Below, one piece after another: positions 9,421-17,291 of a stretch of DNA of 64,000 nucleotides. The stretch comes from Virgifigura sp964551315 (GTDB taxonomy: Bacteria; Pseudomonadota; Alphaproteobacteria; Dongiales; Dongiaceae), in NCBI GenBank assembly GCA_964551315.1, contig CAZKCM010000007.1:1-64000 (forward strand), in the 5' to 3' direction. Under the pieces are notes generated by a model, which saw nothing but the letters and a program-made list of their open reading frames with translations, did no database searches and was not told the DNA's origin. A program made the translations under genes and the position numbers. Position 1 is the first letter of the stretch. Every line of letters begins with the position of its first letter.

Positions 9421-10364
9421 CCGCGATCGCCACCCTGACGCTGAATCCGGCGCTCGACCTGTCCACCGCGACGGATGCTGTCGTCCCGACCCACAAGCTG
9501 CGCTGCGCGGCCCCTCGCTTCGACCCCGGCGGCGGCGGCATCAACGTGGCGCGCGTCATCCGGACCCTGGGCGGCGAGGCGGTCGCCGTGTTCCCGGCCG
9601 GCGGCAATACCGGACGGATGCTCCAGAGCCTGCTCGACCGGGAGGGCATCGACAGCCGAGCGGTCCCGATCGCCGGGCTTACGCGCGTGAGTTTCACGGT
9701 GGACGAACGGCGGAGCGGCGCGCAGTACCGCTTCGTGCTGCCGGGCCCCGAGCTGACGACGGTTGAGCTGCAGCGCTGCCTCGACCGGCTGTCCTCTCTG
9801 TCGCCGTCCCCGATTTACATCGTCGCGAGCGGCAGTCTGCCGCCGGGAGTGCCGCCGGATATCTACGGCCGCGTCGCGCAGATGGCCCGGGACGCGGGCG
9901 CGCGCCTGATCCTGGACACCTCCGGCGAGGCGCTTCGGCGGACGGGCGGCGGCGTTTACCTCGTCAAGCCCAATCTGCGGGAACTCCAGGACCTGGAGGG
10001 CCGGGAGATTCGGGGCGAGGCCGAGCAGGTGGGGGCGGCCCGGCGGCTGATCACCGACGGTCTGAGCGAGGTCGTCGTTCTCTCGCTCGGGGCCGACGGA
10101 GCGCTTCTGGTCACCGCCGAGGGGCACGAGCGGTATCCGGCGATCGATGTCCCGATCCAAAGCGCCGTCGGGGCCGGCGACAGCATGGTCGGTGCCCTTA
10201 CGCTGGGGCTTGTCCGCGGGTTGCCGCTCGGCGCCGCCGTCTGCTTCGGCATGGCGGCCGGTGCGGCGACGTTGATGACGCCCGGTACGGAACTCTGCCG
10301 GCGCGAGGACGTGGAGCGTCTCTTCGCCCGGATGCGTGCGAGCGGCTGCGTGCCGAACGCATGA
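9417..10364 (+). CDS. PfkB-family phosphofructokinase (1-phosphofructokinase / 6-phosphofructokinase II)
   Basis: The 315-residue ribokinase-fold sugar kinase begins ATLTLNPALDLS and has the substrate-binding FDPGGGGINVARVI (about residues 35-48). The C-terminal PfkB signature contains GAGDSMVGALTLGL, with Asp255 as catalytic base. The start TLNPALD is typical of PfkB and FruK, which use fructose-6-P or fructose-1-P. No PTS fructose genes are nearby, so a 6-phosphofructokinase role beside the GAPDH and PEP synthase genes is more likely. It is translationally coupled to ppsA. Confidence 0.9.
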   Translation: MTAIATLTLNPALDLSTATDAVVPTHKLRCAAPRFDPGGGGINVARVIRTLGGEAVAVFPAGGNTGRMLQSLLDREGIDSRAVPIAGLTRVSFTVDERRSGAQYRFVLPGPELTTVELQRCLDRLSSLSPSPIYIVASGSLPPGVPPDIYGRVAQMARDAGARLILDTSGEALRRTGGGVYLVKPNLRELQDLEGREIRGEAEQVGAARRLITDGLSEVVVLSLGADGALLVTAEGHERYPAIDVPIQSAVGAGDSMVGALTLGLVRGLPLGAAVCFGMAAGAATLMTPGTELCRREDVERLFARMRASGCVPNA

Positions 10365-10464
10365 CGCCCGGCGCCGGCTGCGCCGCGGACCCCGCATCCG
10401 CTGTCGGAGACGACCCAACACTGGTCGCAGGTTTCCGGCCAGGGCATCCATAGAGGTACGAGTC

Positions 10465-11235
10465 ATGCCTAAGCTTTGGTCGCTTCTTCTTCTTGCCGCG
10501 ATGGTCGCGGGTGCGACCGGCGCCGCGGCGGAACCGACCGACATCGTGGTTCGCGTGCTCGGCAAGAATTCGAAGTTCATCGGTACGAGCATGGGCGGCG
10601 TGCGAATCACGCTGCGCGATGCCCAGACGGGCGAGCTTCTCGCCACGGGCGTCACCGCCGGCGGGACCGGCGATACCCGGCGGATCATGGATCCACAGGG
10701 TGGGCGCTGGGCGCCGCGTGCGGACGATACGACCGCCAAGTTCGCCGTCACGCTCGATCTCGACGAACCGCGGCTGATCGAGGCGGAGGCCTATGGCCCC
10801 TTGGCCCAGCCCCAGGCTGCCCATCGCGCGGTTTCGACGCAATGGGTTGTGCCCGGCCGCCCGATTGCCGGCGGCGACGGGTGGGTCCTGGTGCTGCAGG
10901 GTTTCGTCGTCGATGTCCTCGCGCCCGCGGCGCATGCCCGGCTGCCGGCCGGCACGCGCGAGGTCGAGCTGCAGGCCAACGTCACTATGATGTGCGGCTG
11001 CCCGATCGAACCCGGCGGGCCGTGGGACGCCGAGCGCTACGAGGTGAAGGCGCTGATCAAACGCGACGGCGCCGAGCTGGGCGGCTTCGACCTGGCCTAT
11101 GCCGGCGAAACCAGCCGATTCGCCGGCCGGCTGCCGCTCGACCGGCCCGGGGTCTACGAGGCGCTCGTCTACGCCTACGATCCGGACAGCGGCAACACCG
11201 GCCTCGACCGGACCACCTTCATTCTTGCGGAGTAG
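10465..11235 (+). CDS. secreted protein of unknown function
   Basis: The 256-residue protein has a clear signal peptide (MPKLWSLLLLAAMVAGATGAAA, probable cleavage after about residue 22). The mature part is rich in beta-type segments with repeated immunoglobulin-like patterns (VELQANVTMMCGCPIEPGGPW, YEALVYAYDPDSGNTG). A CGC motif is the only cysteine cluster and could bind a metal or form a disulfide. The ATG was chosen over an in-frame upstream start because only it yields a signal peptide. It follows pfkB by 100 bp on the same strand and ends 97 bp from the convergent cytochrome gene. I do not recognise the family. Confidence 0.75.
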   Translation: MPKLWSLLLLAAMVAGATGAAAEPTDIVVRVLGKNSKFIGTSMGGVRITLRDAQTGELLATGVTAGGTGDTRRIMDPQGGRWAPRADDTTAKFAVTLDLDEPRLIEAEAYGPLAQPQAAHRAVSTQWVVPGRPIAGGDGWVLVLQGFVVDVLAPAAHARLPAGTREVELQANVTMMCGCPIEPGGPWDAERYEVKALIKRDGAELGGFDLAYAGETSRFAGRLPLDRPGVYEALVYAYDPDSGNTGLDRTTFILAE

Positions 11236-11332
11236 TTGCCAGACGCCCGGAACCGTCGTCGCGCCCTGGCCGTTGGAGGGATGCGCGACGAAATCGGGCG
11301 ATACCCCCCGAAGGCGTCGGGTGAGGGGGCGG

Positions 11333-11776
11333 TCACGGCCGGCGTTCCGAGGAGAAGTGGCGCTTGAGGTAGGAAAGGATGGTTTCCCTTGTTTCGGGAT
11401 CCTGCTCCGGCATGCCCTGTTCCTCGATCATCCAGGTCCACAGATAGTCCCAGCGGGCGTCCGACAGTCGCTGCTGCTTGATGATCGCGACCGAGTGGCA
11501 GGCGGAGCAGAGATAGAAGGTCTCTTCCGCGCCCGGCGTGTCCGGCAGGTTGCCGAGCTCCGGATTGAGCGGCACCCCGCCGTCTTCTCCTGAAGGCGTG
11601 CCAGGCATCATCGGATTGATCGGCCGGGCCATCGGATCATAGCCGCCCGCGCCCGATCCCGGACTCGCCTGGGCAAGCGTGACGGCTTGGCCGCCAACCC
11701 CCTCGGCCGCGTGACCGTCCGGTCCGATCCCCGCCGCCAAAAGGGCCGCGAAGGCAATCGCTCCAAGATGCTTCAT
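11333..11776 (-). CDS. sulfite dehydrogenase cytochrome c subunit (SorB-like)
   Basis: This 147-residue exported protein has a signal peptide (residues 1-23) and one heme c site, CSACH (Cys90, Cys93, His94), with Met122 in EEQGMPEQD as the probable axial ligand. A Pro/Gly-rich linker precedes the heme domain. It lies 75 bp after a sulfite oxidase-family gene, the arrangement of SorAB enzymes, in which the cytochrome takes electrons from the molybdenum subunit and passes them to the respiratory chain. Regulation probably follows the ECF-type promoter before the molybdenum subunit. Confidence 0.85.
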   Translation of the reverse strand: MKHLGAIAFAALLAAGIGPDGHAAEGVGGQAVTLAQASPGSGAGGYDPMARPINPMMPGTPSGEDGGVPLNPELGNLPDTPGAEETFYLCSACHSVAIIKQQRLSDARWDYLWTWMIEEQGMPEQDPETRETILSYLKRHFSSERRP

Positions 11777-11851
11777 CGTGCTTCCGGGGTCATGACGAGC
11801 CGGACGGGCGCGCCCCGCAGGCGCGAGGCGGCCCGCCCGGCCGAAGGCGTG

Positions 11852-13198
11852 TCAAACGGCGAACAGGGCGATCCGGTGCATCATGTTGTTGGCGTAGCCC
11901 CGCGGGTTCCAGCCCGGCACGACCGGCGGCTGCATGACGCCGTCCTGATCGGTCGCCCGTGCCCAGACCTCGTAATAGCCCGCTTCCGGAAGGGTGATCT
12001 CGGCTCGCCAGCGCTGCCAGGCGTATTTGTTCGGCGGCGGGTCGAGCCTCGCTTCCTGCCAGGTTTGCCCGAAGTCGATCGAGACATGCATGGCCCGGAC
12101 GTCGCCCTTGCCGGCCCAGGCGTGGCCGCGCACCTCCGCAGGTTGGCCGGCCGGCACCTGGACGCCCGTCCGCGGGAAGGTGATCAGCGACTTCACCGGC
12201 ATCACGGTGAGGATCTCCATGTCGGATTCCGGCACTTCCGTTCCTGGCGCGACCGGATAGGCGGGCATGCGGTAGGAATAGCCGGTCATCTTCGGACCGT
12301 CATGCTCCCGGTCGCGCACCCAGATGCGCGTCAGGAACTTCTGCGAGGCCGAGCCCGGATAGCCGGTGATGATCAGGCGCAGCGGGAAGCCGTGGAGCGC
12401 CGGGATCGGCTGGCCGTTCATCTGCCAGGCGATCATGTTCTCCGGCTCCATCGCCTTCTCGATCGGCACGCCGCGGGAGATCACGACCTTCTCCGGATCG
12501 CCGGACAGATCCACGTCGTTGCCGTAATGACCGGTGTAGACGGCGCTGGGCTTGACGCCGGCGGCGTCGAGCACGTCCTTCAACCGGACACCGGTCCACT
12601 CCGGGCAGCCGATCGCGCCGACGGTCCACTGGTTACCCGACGCGCCCGGTTGGAAGAACGCGCGGCCGTTGCCGCCGCATTCGATCCAGAGCCGCTGCGT
12701 CACGGTCTCGAAGTTGTTCTTCAGATCGTCGATCGTGAGGGTCAGCGGATTCTCGACTTCCCCATCGATCGTCAGCGTCCAGCCCTCGGCGTTCTGGTCC
12801 AGCGCGGTCTGCGGCACCAGGCCGTTGAAGCGGATGAACATGCGCTCGTAGGGCGTGACGTCGTCGTCCAGGAGGTGAGGCGGCGTTTCAGCGTTGAGCG
12901 GACGGTCGTTGAGGACCGTAAGCCCGTCCTTTTCCTTCAACAGATCGGTACCGGTGTCCTGTGCGAAGGCCGCCGGCATCAGCCCCGCCGGCATGTTGCG
13001 GTGGAACGGGATGGTGGCGCCGAGCATCGCCCCCATGGTGGCAAGGCCCGCGCCCTTCAAGAAGCCGCGGCGGTCGGCGTGAGCGCGCCGACCGAAGACG
13101 ATCCAGTCTGCCTCATGCGGCCGTTCCGCGTAGATCCGGCGGATCTCGTCCGGCGTGTGCACCGGCCTTACGTCGTCTGTTCCGTCAAGATGAGACAT
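11852..13198 (-). CDS. periplasmic sulfite dehydrogenase, molybdopterin subunit (SorA/SorT-like)
   Basis: The 448-residue protein has a twin-arginine-like export signal that starts unusually late (RRGFLKG, residues 43-49, then a hydrophobic stretch to about 62). The sulfite oxidase fold follows, with the molybdenum-ligating cysteine in LWIECGGNGRAFF (Cys174), GVRLKDVL, GYPGSASQKFLTRI, and a C-terminal Ig-like dimerisation domain (about 320-440). It oxidises sulfite to sulfate using the downstream cytochrome. Upstream on the same strand lie an ECF sigma and anti-sigma pair. In Sinorhizobium a comparable sigma pair controls the sorT sulfite dehydrogenase, which supports the assignment. Confidence 0.9.
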   Translation of the reverse strand: MSHLDGTDDVRPVHTPDEIRRIYAERPHEADWIVFGRRAHADRRGFLKGAGLATMGAMLGATIPFHRNMPAGLMPAAFAQDTGTDLLKEKDGLTVLNDRPLNAETPPHLLDDDVTPYERMFIRFNGLVPQTALDQNAEGWTLTIDGEVENPLTLTIDDLKNNFETVTQRLWIECGGNGRAFFQPGASGNQWTVGAIGCPEWTGVRLKDVLDAAGVKPSAVYTGHYGNDVDLSGDPEKVVISRGVPIEKAMEPENMIAWQMNGQPIPALHGFPLRLIITGYPGSASQKFLTRIWVRDREHDGPKMTGYSYRMPAYPVAPGTEVPESDMEILTVMPVKSLITFPRTGVQVPAGQPAEVRGHAWAGKGDVRAMHVSIDFGQTWQEARLDPPPNKYAWQRWRAEITLPEAGYYEVWARATDQDGVMQPPVVPGWNPRGYANNMMHRIALFAV

Positions 13199-13280
13199 GT
13201 GCGCTTCCTCCCCGAATTCCGTCTGATCGGCTTTGTCTGGTCGGCGCCGGGCGCAAGCATCCCGGGGGCGCCCTCAAGAA

Positions 13281-13308
13281 AAGACGCGGCGGGTCCCGGA
13301 TTTATTCC
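13281..13308 (-). promoter_or_regulatory. candidate ECF sigma-dependent promoter for the sulfite dehydrogenase operon
   Basis: Read on the minus strand, GGAATA (13308-13303), a 16-bp spacer and CGTCTT (13286-13281) form an ECF-style -35/-10 pair. The predicted start of transcription is about 75 bases before the sulfite dehydrogenase ATG. It sits directly between the anti-sigma gene and its probable target operon. Confidence 0.5.
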
Positions 13309-13331
13309 AGGGCTCGTTCCGGCGCCGCCGT

Positions 13332-14126
13332 TCAGGCGGTGCAGGGGGCATCCGCCGCCTCGTCCTCGATTCCGGCAAGGCGCGTCTCGGGTCCGGTGCG
13401 CGTCAACCGCTCGAGATAGCCGGCGATGGCCGTCAGGCGGCGCTCGTCCATATCTCGGGCCAGGACGGCATAGCCCGTATCGCCGACCCGCCAGGTGAAG
13501 CTGTGGGTCTCCGCGGCACGGCGCTCGGTGAGATCCGCGGGCATACCTTCGGGCGCCGGGCCGATCCACAGCCCGAGCCGGCAGCCGTTGACGCCGACAT
13601 AGCCGACATAAAGCCCCGGCATGCGCCCGGAGGCGTCGACCGCCAGATGCGCCACGGACAGGCCGGCGGGACCGAGGTCCGGCACCCGCCCGGAGCCGTC
13701 GGCCGCGCTGGCCAGCACGATCGCATCCCCATCGATTGGTTCCGGATGCGGATCGTCCGCAAGCCAGCCGACATGTCGCGCCTCGATCGCCGCCAGCCAG
13801 ACCCCCGTCGCGTGCGAATTCGGCACAAGCGACCAACTCGCCAGACCGATCACGACCGCAAGCAGAAGGCCGGCGGCGATCGCGGGCCGGTGCCGGCCAA
13901 ACCGGGACACCGGCCGGACGGCCGGTCGCGGCAGCCGGATCGGTGGCACTTCGGTGGGGTCGACGGCCAAAGCATCGCCCGTGGCGGCCTTCAGGCGGGC
14001 GAGCGCGGCGACTTCGGCCGCAAGCTTGGCGTCCGCGGCGATCGCGGCGGCGATCTCGGCCGCAGCACCCGGAGGCAATTCGCCGTCGATATAGGCGTTG
14101 AGGTCGGTCCAGCTCGGTTTGGTCAT
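13332..14126 (-). CDS. anti-sigma factor, single-pass membrane protein
   Basis: The 264-residue protein has an N-terminal cytoplasmic helical region starting TKPSWTDLNAYIDGELPP (the usual opening of anti-sigma domains), one membrane segment (residues 81-102) and a periplasmic C-terminal domain. No zinc-binding HxxxCxxC motif is present, so it belongs to the non-zinc group. It begins nine bases after the ECF sigma gene. It probably holds that sigma factor inactive until a periplasmic signal, perhaps sulfite, is sensed. Confidence 0.85.
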   Translation of the reverse strand: MTKPSWTDLNAYIDGELPPGAAAEIAAAIAADAKLAAEVAALARLKAATGDALAVDPTEVPPIRLPRPAVRPVSRFGRHRPAIAAGLLLAVVIGLASWSLVPNSHATGVWLAAIEARHVGWLADDPHPEPIDGDAIVLASAADGSGRVPDLGPAGLSVAHLAVDASGRMPGLYVGYVGVNGCRLGLWIGPAPEGMPADLTERRAAETHSFTWRVGDTGYAVLARDMDERRLTAIAGYLERLTRTGPETRLAGIEDEAADAPCTA

Positions 14127-14135
14127 ATCGGTCGT

Positions 14136-14657
14136 TCACTCCGGCCCGCGTCTGGCGCGCAGCGGCCGCACGTTGGTTTCGCCGATCATCTCCAGCAGCG
14201 TCCGGCGGGCCCGGCTCAACCGGCTCATCACCGTGCCGGTCGGCACGCCCAGAATGGCCGCGGCCTCGGCGTAGGAGAAGCCCGCGACATCGACCAGGGC
14301 GATGATGTCCCTGTGGGTTGCCGGCAGCCGGCCGATCGCCTGCCGGACCGTGATCGCGTTGATGAGACGGTCATCCTGGCCCCAATATTCCGAATGATCC
14401 TGCGTCGGCTCGGAGAAGTCCGCCACGAAATCCAGGCGGTCGCCCCGGTGCCGGTCGATCCAGCTGTTGCGCAGGATGCGGAAGAGCCAGGCCCGAAGCG
14501 CGGCGCCGTCCATTGGCGCGGCCGTCGTCGAGAGCGCCTTGACGGCGCATTCCTGCAAGAGGTCCTGTGCCGTATCGCGGTCGCCCGTCAGGCTGAGCGC
14601 GTAGCCGTAGAGCCGCGCCATGTGCCGCTGGAGCTCTCGCTCGATCGGGTCCGCCAC
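14136..14657 (-). CDS. ECF RNA polymerase sigma factor
   Basis: The 173-residue protein has the sigma-70 region 2 (residues 10-75: ARLYGYALSLTGDRDTAQDLLQE, AWLFRILRNSWIDRHR) and region 4 (110-160: AIGRLPATHRDIIALVDVAGFSYAEAAAILGVPTGTVMSRLSRAR) of ECF sigma factors. The GTG start at 14657 was chosen because GGAGG lies five bases upstream and the sequence then begins at the family's usual position. It is co-transcribed with the downstream anti-sigma gene and is the likely activator of the sulfite dehydrogenase operon. Confidence 0.9.
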   Translation of the reverse strand: MADPIERELQRHMARLYGYALSLTGDRDTAQDLLQECAVKALSTTAAPMDGAALRAWLFRILRNSWIDRHRGDRLDFVADFSEPTQDHSEYWGQDDRLINAITVRQAIGRLPATHRDIIALVDVAGFSYAEAAAILGVPTGTVMSRLSRARRTLLEMIGETNVRPLRARRGPE

Positions 14658-14988
14658 GATGCCTCCGCCCGGAATGGTGTCCCGGTACCATAGCGCCGAA
14701 CGCGCCGGTCTTCCGACACCCTTTTCCCGTCCGGCTCGGCGGTCGCCCTGCCCGGTCGTCCGCCATCGTCGACCTGCCTTCCTCGACAGGAGCGGGTCGG
14801 GGCATGGCCATCTCCGCGAGCAGCACGGACGAGCGAAATCGGCACGCGGAGACCTTCGCAGCTGGCATGCCCGACCCAGAGTCGTTTGGTCACGAGAGAC
14901 GTAAGGGAAAGCCACGGGAGCCCGCGCTGCGCCCGCCGTAGGTCGGCTGATGAGCCGGTCACTCTGACGGGATGCCGACGCCCAGCGG
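14658..14988. other. intergenic region before the ECF sigma gene
   Basis: These 331 bases lie between the end of the nitroreductase gene and the sigma factor start. I find no convincing gene, repeat or terminator, and no copy of the GGAATA-N16-CGTCTT pattern seen before the sulfite dehydrogenase, so sigma autoregulation is not evident here. Confidence 0.5.
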
Positions 14989-16062
14989 CTATGCGACGAC
15001 CTCCTCGGTCGGACGGCGCGGCGCCGCGGCAATTTCCGGCCCGTATCCGAATCGCAGCAAGAGCTGCGGCACGCCGGCGGCGCCGAAGGCCTCGCCGACT
15101 TGCGGTCGCAGATGCGGGATCTCGACGGGCGGGCTGAGGAAGGAGGCGGAAATCCCGCTCGCCGTCGCAACCAGCAGCGCCCGCTGCAGCGCCTGGCCCG
15201 CGGCAAGCCAAGCCCTGCGGTCGTCCTCCGGCGTCGTCAGGAGTGCCAGGGCGGGTGCCGCTTCGGCGCGGGAACGGGCCACGATCGCGGCCTCCGCGTC
15301 GCTCGTGAGCGTGCGCGACGCCGCAGCCGCGATCGCGTGCGCAACCTCCGGTTGATTGACCGGCTCGGGCGTATATCCGGCCGCGCCCAGGCGCCACCGT
15401 GCCTCGCCTTCCCGCTGCTGCGCCTCGCCGATCCGCCGCCACGCCCATTCGATCAGTTCGCGCCGGAAGGCCGGGTTGCCGAGGTGGATCAGCTCCGCAT
15501 CGGCGATCAGCGCCGCCACGCGGTCTCTCGCTTCGCCCGCCTCGAGAAGAAAGGTCAGGGCGGCCCCTTCGCTCGCCACCGCCGCGCGGAGCGCGTCCAC
15601 GAGGTCTTTCGGCAGCGGCCGGTCCTCGAAGGCGCCCCGGTTCGTGCGCCGCGCCGGAATCGCATCCCGCAACCGGCGGTCCGGCTCGGACGGGGACGCC
15701 GCCCGCAGCCGCACCCTCGCGAGCAGATCCGCGTCGTCCGGGTCCGGAAGCGTGTCGACTTCGGGATCCTGACCGAAGGCCCGCGCTGCCACCCGCAGGT
15801 TCAGCAAGGCGGCGCCGCAGCTGATCGTCAGCTCGCGGCCCGTCGGGTCGGTGACCGGCAGCGCCCGAGAACGATCGATGTAGAGCGCAAGGGTATCGTC
15901 CTCGATCCGGAAACGCCAAGGCTGCACGTTCAGAATGGACGGCGCCAGAACGGCGTAGTTCAGGAGGACGGCGAGGCGCTCCCCGTGGTCCCGAGCCCTG
16001 TCGAAAGCGGCAGGCGTGATCTGCCGGGGATCGTCCAGAAGAAGCGCCTTCTCTTCGGCCAT
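14989..16062 (-). CDS. Acg-family FMN-binding nitroreductase-like oxidoreductase
   Basis: The 357-residue protein resembles two fused nitroreductase folds as in the Acg family. Motifs include LNYAVLAPSILNVQPWRF (about residues 35-52), the family's FMN-binding start, then RRTNRGAFEDRPLP and a C-terminal GVPQLLLRFGYGP, the standard closing segment. Nitroreductases use NAD(P)H to reduce nitro or quinone compounds. Mycobacterial Acg instead binds FMN without clear activity and belongs to a hypoxia regulon. GGAGGG precedes the ATG at 16062. The gene appears monocistronic; it borders the low-oxygen island without an obvious FNR box. Confidence 0.8.
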   Translation of the reverse strand: MAEEKALLLDDPRQITPAAFDRARDHGERLAVLLNYAVLAPSILNVQPWRFRIEDDTLALYIDRSRALPVTDPTGRELTISCGAALLNLRVAARAFGQDPEVDTLPDPDDADLLARVRLRAASPSEPDRRLRDAIPARRTNRGAFEDRPLPKDLVDALRAAVASEGAALTFLLEAGEARDRVAALIADAELIHLGNPAFRRELIEWAWRRIGEAQQREGEARWRLGAAGYTPEPVNQPEVAHAIAAAASRTLTSDAEAAIVARSRAEAAPALALLTTPEDDRRAWLAAGQALQRALLVATASGISASFLSPPVEIPHLRPQVGEAFGAAGVPQLLLRFGYGPEIAAAPRRPTEEVVA

Positions 16063-16303
16063 TCTGCCCTCCGGGTTCCGAAGCGGTCGCTGCTTGCCCA
16101 AGGGATGCCGCAGCAACACCACCAGAGTCCGACATAGGGACGTCGGCCGACCCGGCAACCCGGCGCGGATCCCGAGCGGCGGCCGTCGCGCAAGTGGGCG
16201 CTGCTCCGCGCGCCCGGATCATGCGGTCACGGCAGGTGACGATCGGTCTCGGTCGGGACGTGCTCCGCCACGGGTCGACGGCACAAGCCGGATGCCCCGG
16301 AGC

Positions 16304-17032
16304 CTAGCCGCGGCGGCTGCTGCGGAACTCCCAAACGCTGACCTGTCCGTCACCGTCGCGATCCGCCGCCTGGAAACGCGTGGCGGCGGTGTCGAGAAAC
16401 TCTTCGAGCGTCACCTGTCCGTCGCCGTTCCGGTCCAACGCCTGAAAGCGTGCTTCCCGGCGTTCCTGCCGTCCGCCGGCCCGCGCGCCGGGCCCCATAT
16501 GTCCGGCCGCGAATTCCTCGGCGCTGAGCGCATCGTTCTCATCGACGTCGAGAGCCGAGAAAATCATCTCATGCCACACGGCGGCTTCCTCGGCGGTGAC
16601 GGTACCGTCGCGGTCCTGATCGACGGGCATTGCATACGGGCTGCGGGCCATGCCGAGCTGTGGCCCCGGTCCCATCATCGGACCGCCGCCCGCACCGGGA
16701 CTTATCATTCCGGGCCCCATCATGCCCTGGCCCATCATCCCCGGGCCTTGACCTTGCTGCCACCCCGGACCCATGCCCTGACCCATCATGCCGGGACCCC
16801 AGCCCTGCTGCCATCCCGGGCCCATGCCCTGGCCAGGACCCATCATCATTCCTGGACCCATCATTCCCGGACCCATCCCTTGGCCGCCCATCATGCCGGG
16901 ACCCATGCCCATCATCGGGCAGTCCGTCATGCCGGACTGCTGACCGGGCGACTGGGCACTCGCGCCGGTTGCCGCTCCGGTCAGCAGGAGGATCGCGCCG
17001 AGACAGGTCGCCGTCCGCGTGAGAAAGCGCAT
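16304..17032 (-). CDS. secreted Met/Gly-rich EF-hand protein
   Basis: The 242-residue protein has a signal peptide (residues 1-26), a low-complexity Met/Gly/Pro region (about 35-128) built on GPGMMGQGM-like units, and four EF-hand loops (138-149, 162-173, 200-211, 224-235) with canonical DxDxDG spacing in loops 1, 3 and 4. EF-hands suggest calcium binding; Met-rich repeats resemble extracytoplasmic copper-binding segments. The ATG at 17032 gives the signal peptide. A perfect FNR-type box is centred 70 bp upstream, implying low-oxygen control. Function is unknown; a periplasmic metal buffer is a reasonable guess. Confidence 0.82.
   Translation of the reverse strand: MRFLTRTATCLGAILLLTGAATGASAQSPGQQSGMTDCPMMGMGPGMMGGQGMGPGMMGPGMMMGPGQGMGPGWQQGWGPGMMGQGMGPGWQQGQGPGMMGQGMMGPGMISPGAGGGPMMGPGPQLGMARSPYAMPVDQDRDGTVTAEEAAVWHEMIFSALDVDENDALSAEEFAAGHMGPGARAGGRQERREARFQALDRNGDGQVTLEEFLDTAATRFQAADRDGDGQVSVWEFRSSRRG
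16640..16925. repeat. degenerate tandem repeat encoding Met/Gly-rich units
   Basis: Within the EF-hand gene, short units of the form CCCATCATGCC(C/G) recur many times over about 285 bases, encoding GPGMM and GQGM blocks. Such repeats can gain or lose copies by slippage. Confidence 0.75.
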
Positions 17033-17095
17033 GATCGTACCCTCCCGGTTTGTTGCGAAACTCCGTTCAGTTTCTGCCGCGGCAAGGCTCTCGCA

Positions 17096-17109
17096 TTGAT
17101 CTCGATCAA
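17096..17109. promoter_or_regulatory. perfect FNR/FixK-type box
   Basis: TTGAT-CTCG-ATCAA is an exact match to the TTGAT-N4-ATCAA consensus. Its centre is 70 bp upstream of the EF-hand protein start. If it sits at -41.5, the leader would be about 29 bases. Confidence 0.75.
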
Positions 17110-17291
17110 CCGGCTTGCCTCGCGGCACGAGGCAAAGGGCCCGGTACCGATTGTCCGGATGAGGCGATGAGTGATCTCCCGGGCGCTTTCCGTCCAATAC
17201 CGGCGCTTCGTTGCGTTGCGTCCGCGGATGCGTTCGCCGGCAACGACAAGGATCTCGGCGCGGGCCCGCTGCCCCGCTGAACTTTGCCGCC

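Noticed and set aside
16640..16925. Met/Gly repeat region considered as a CRISPR-like array
   Set aside because: Units are short, degenerate and in frame within a secreted protein gene, with no spacers.
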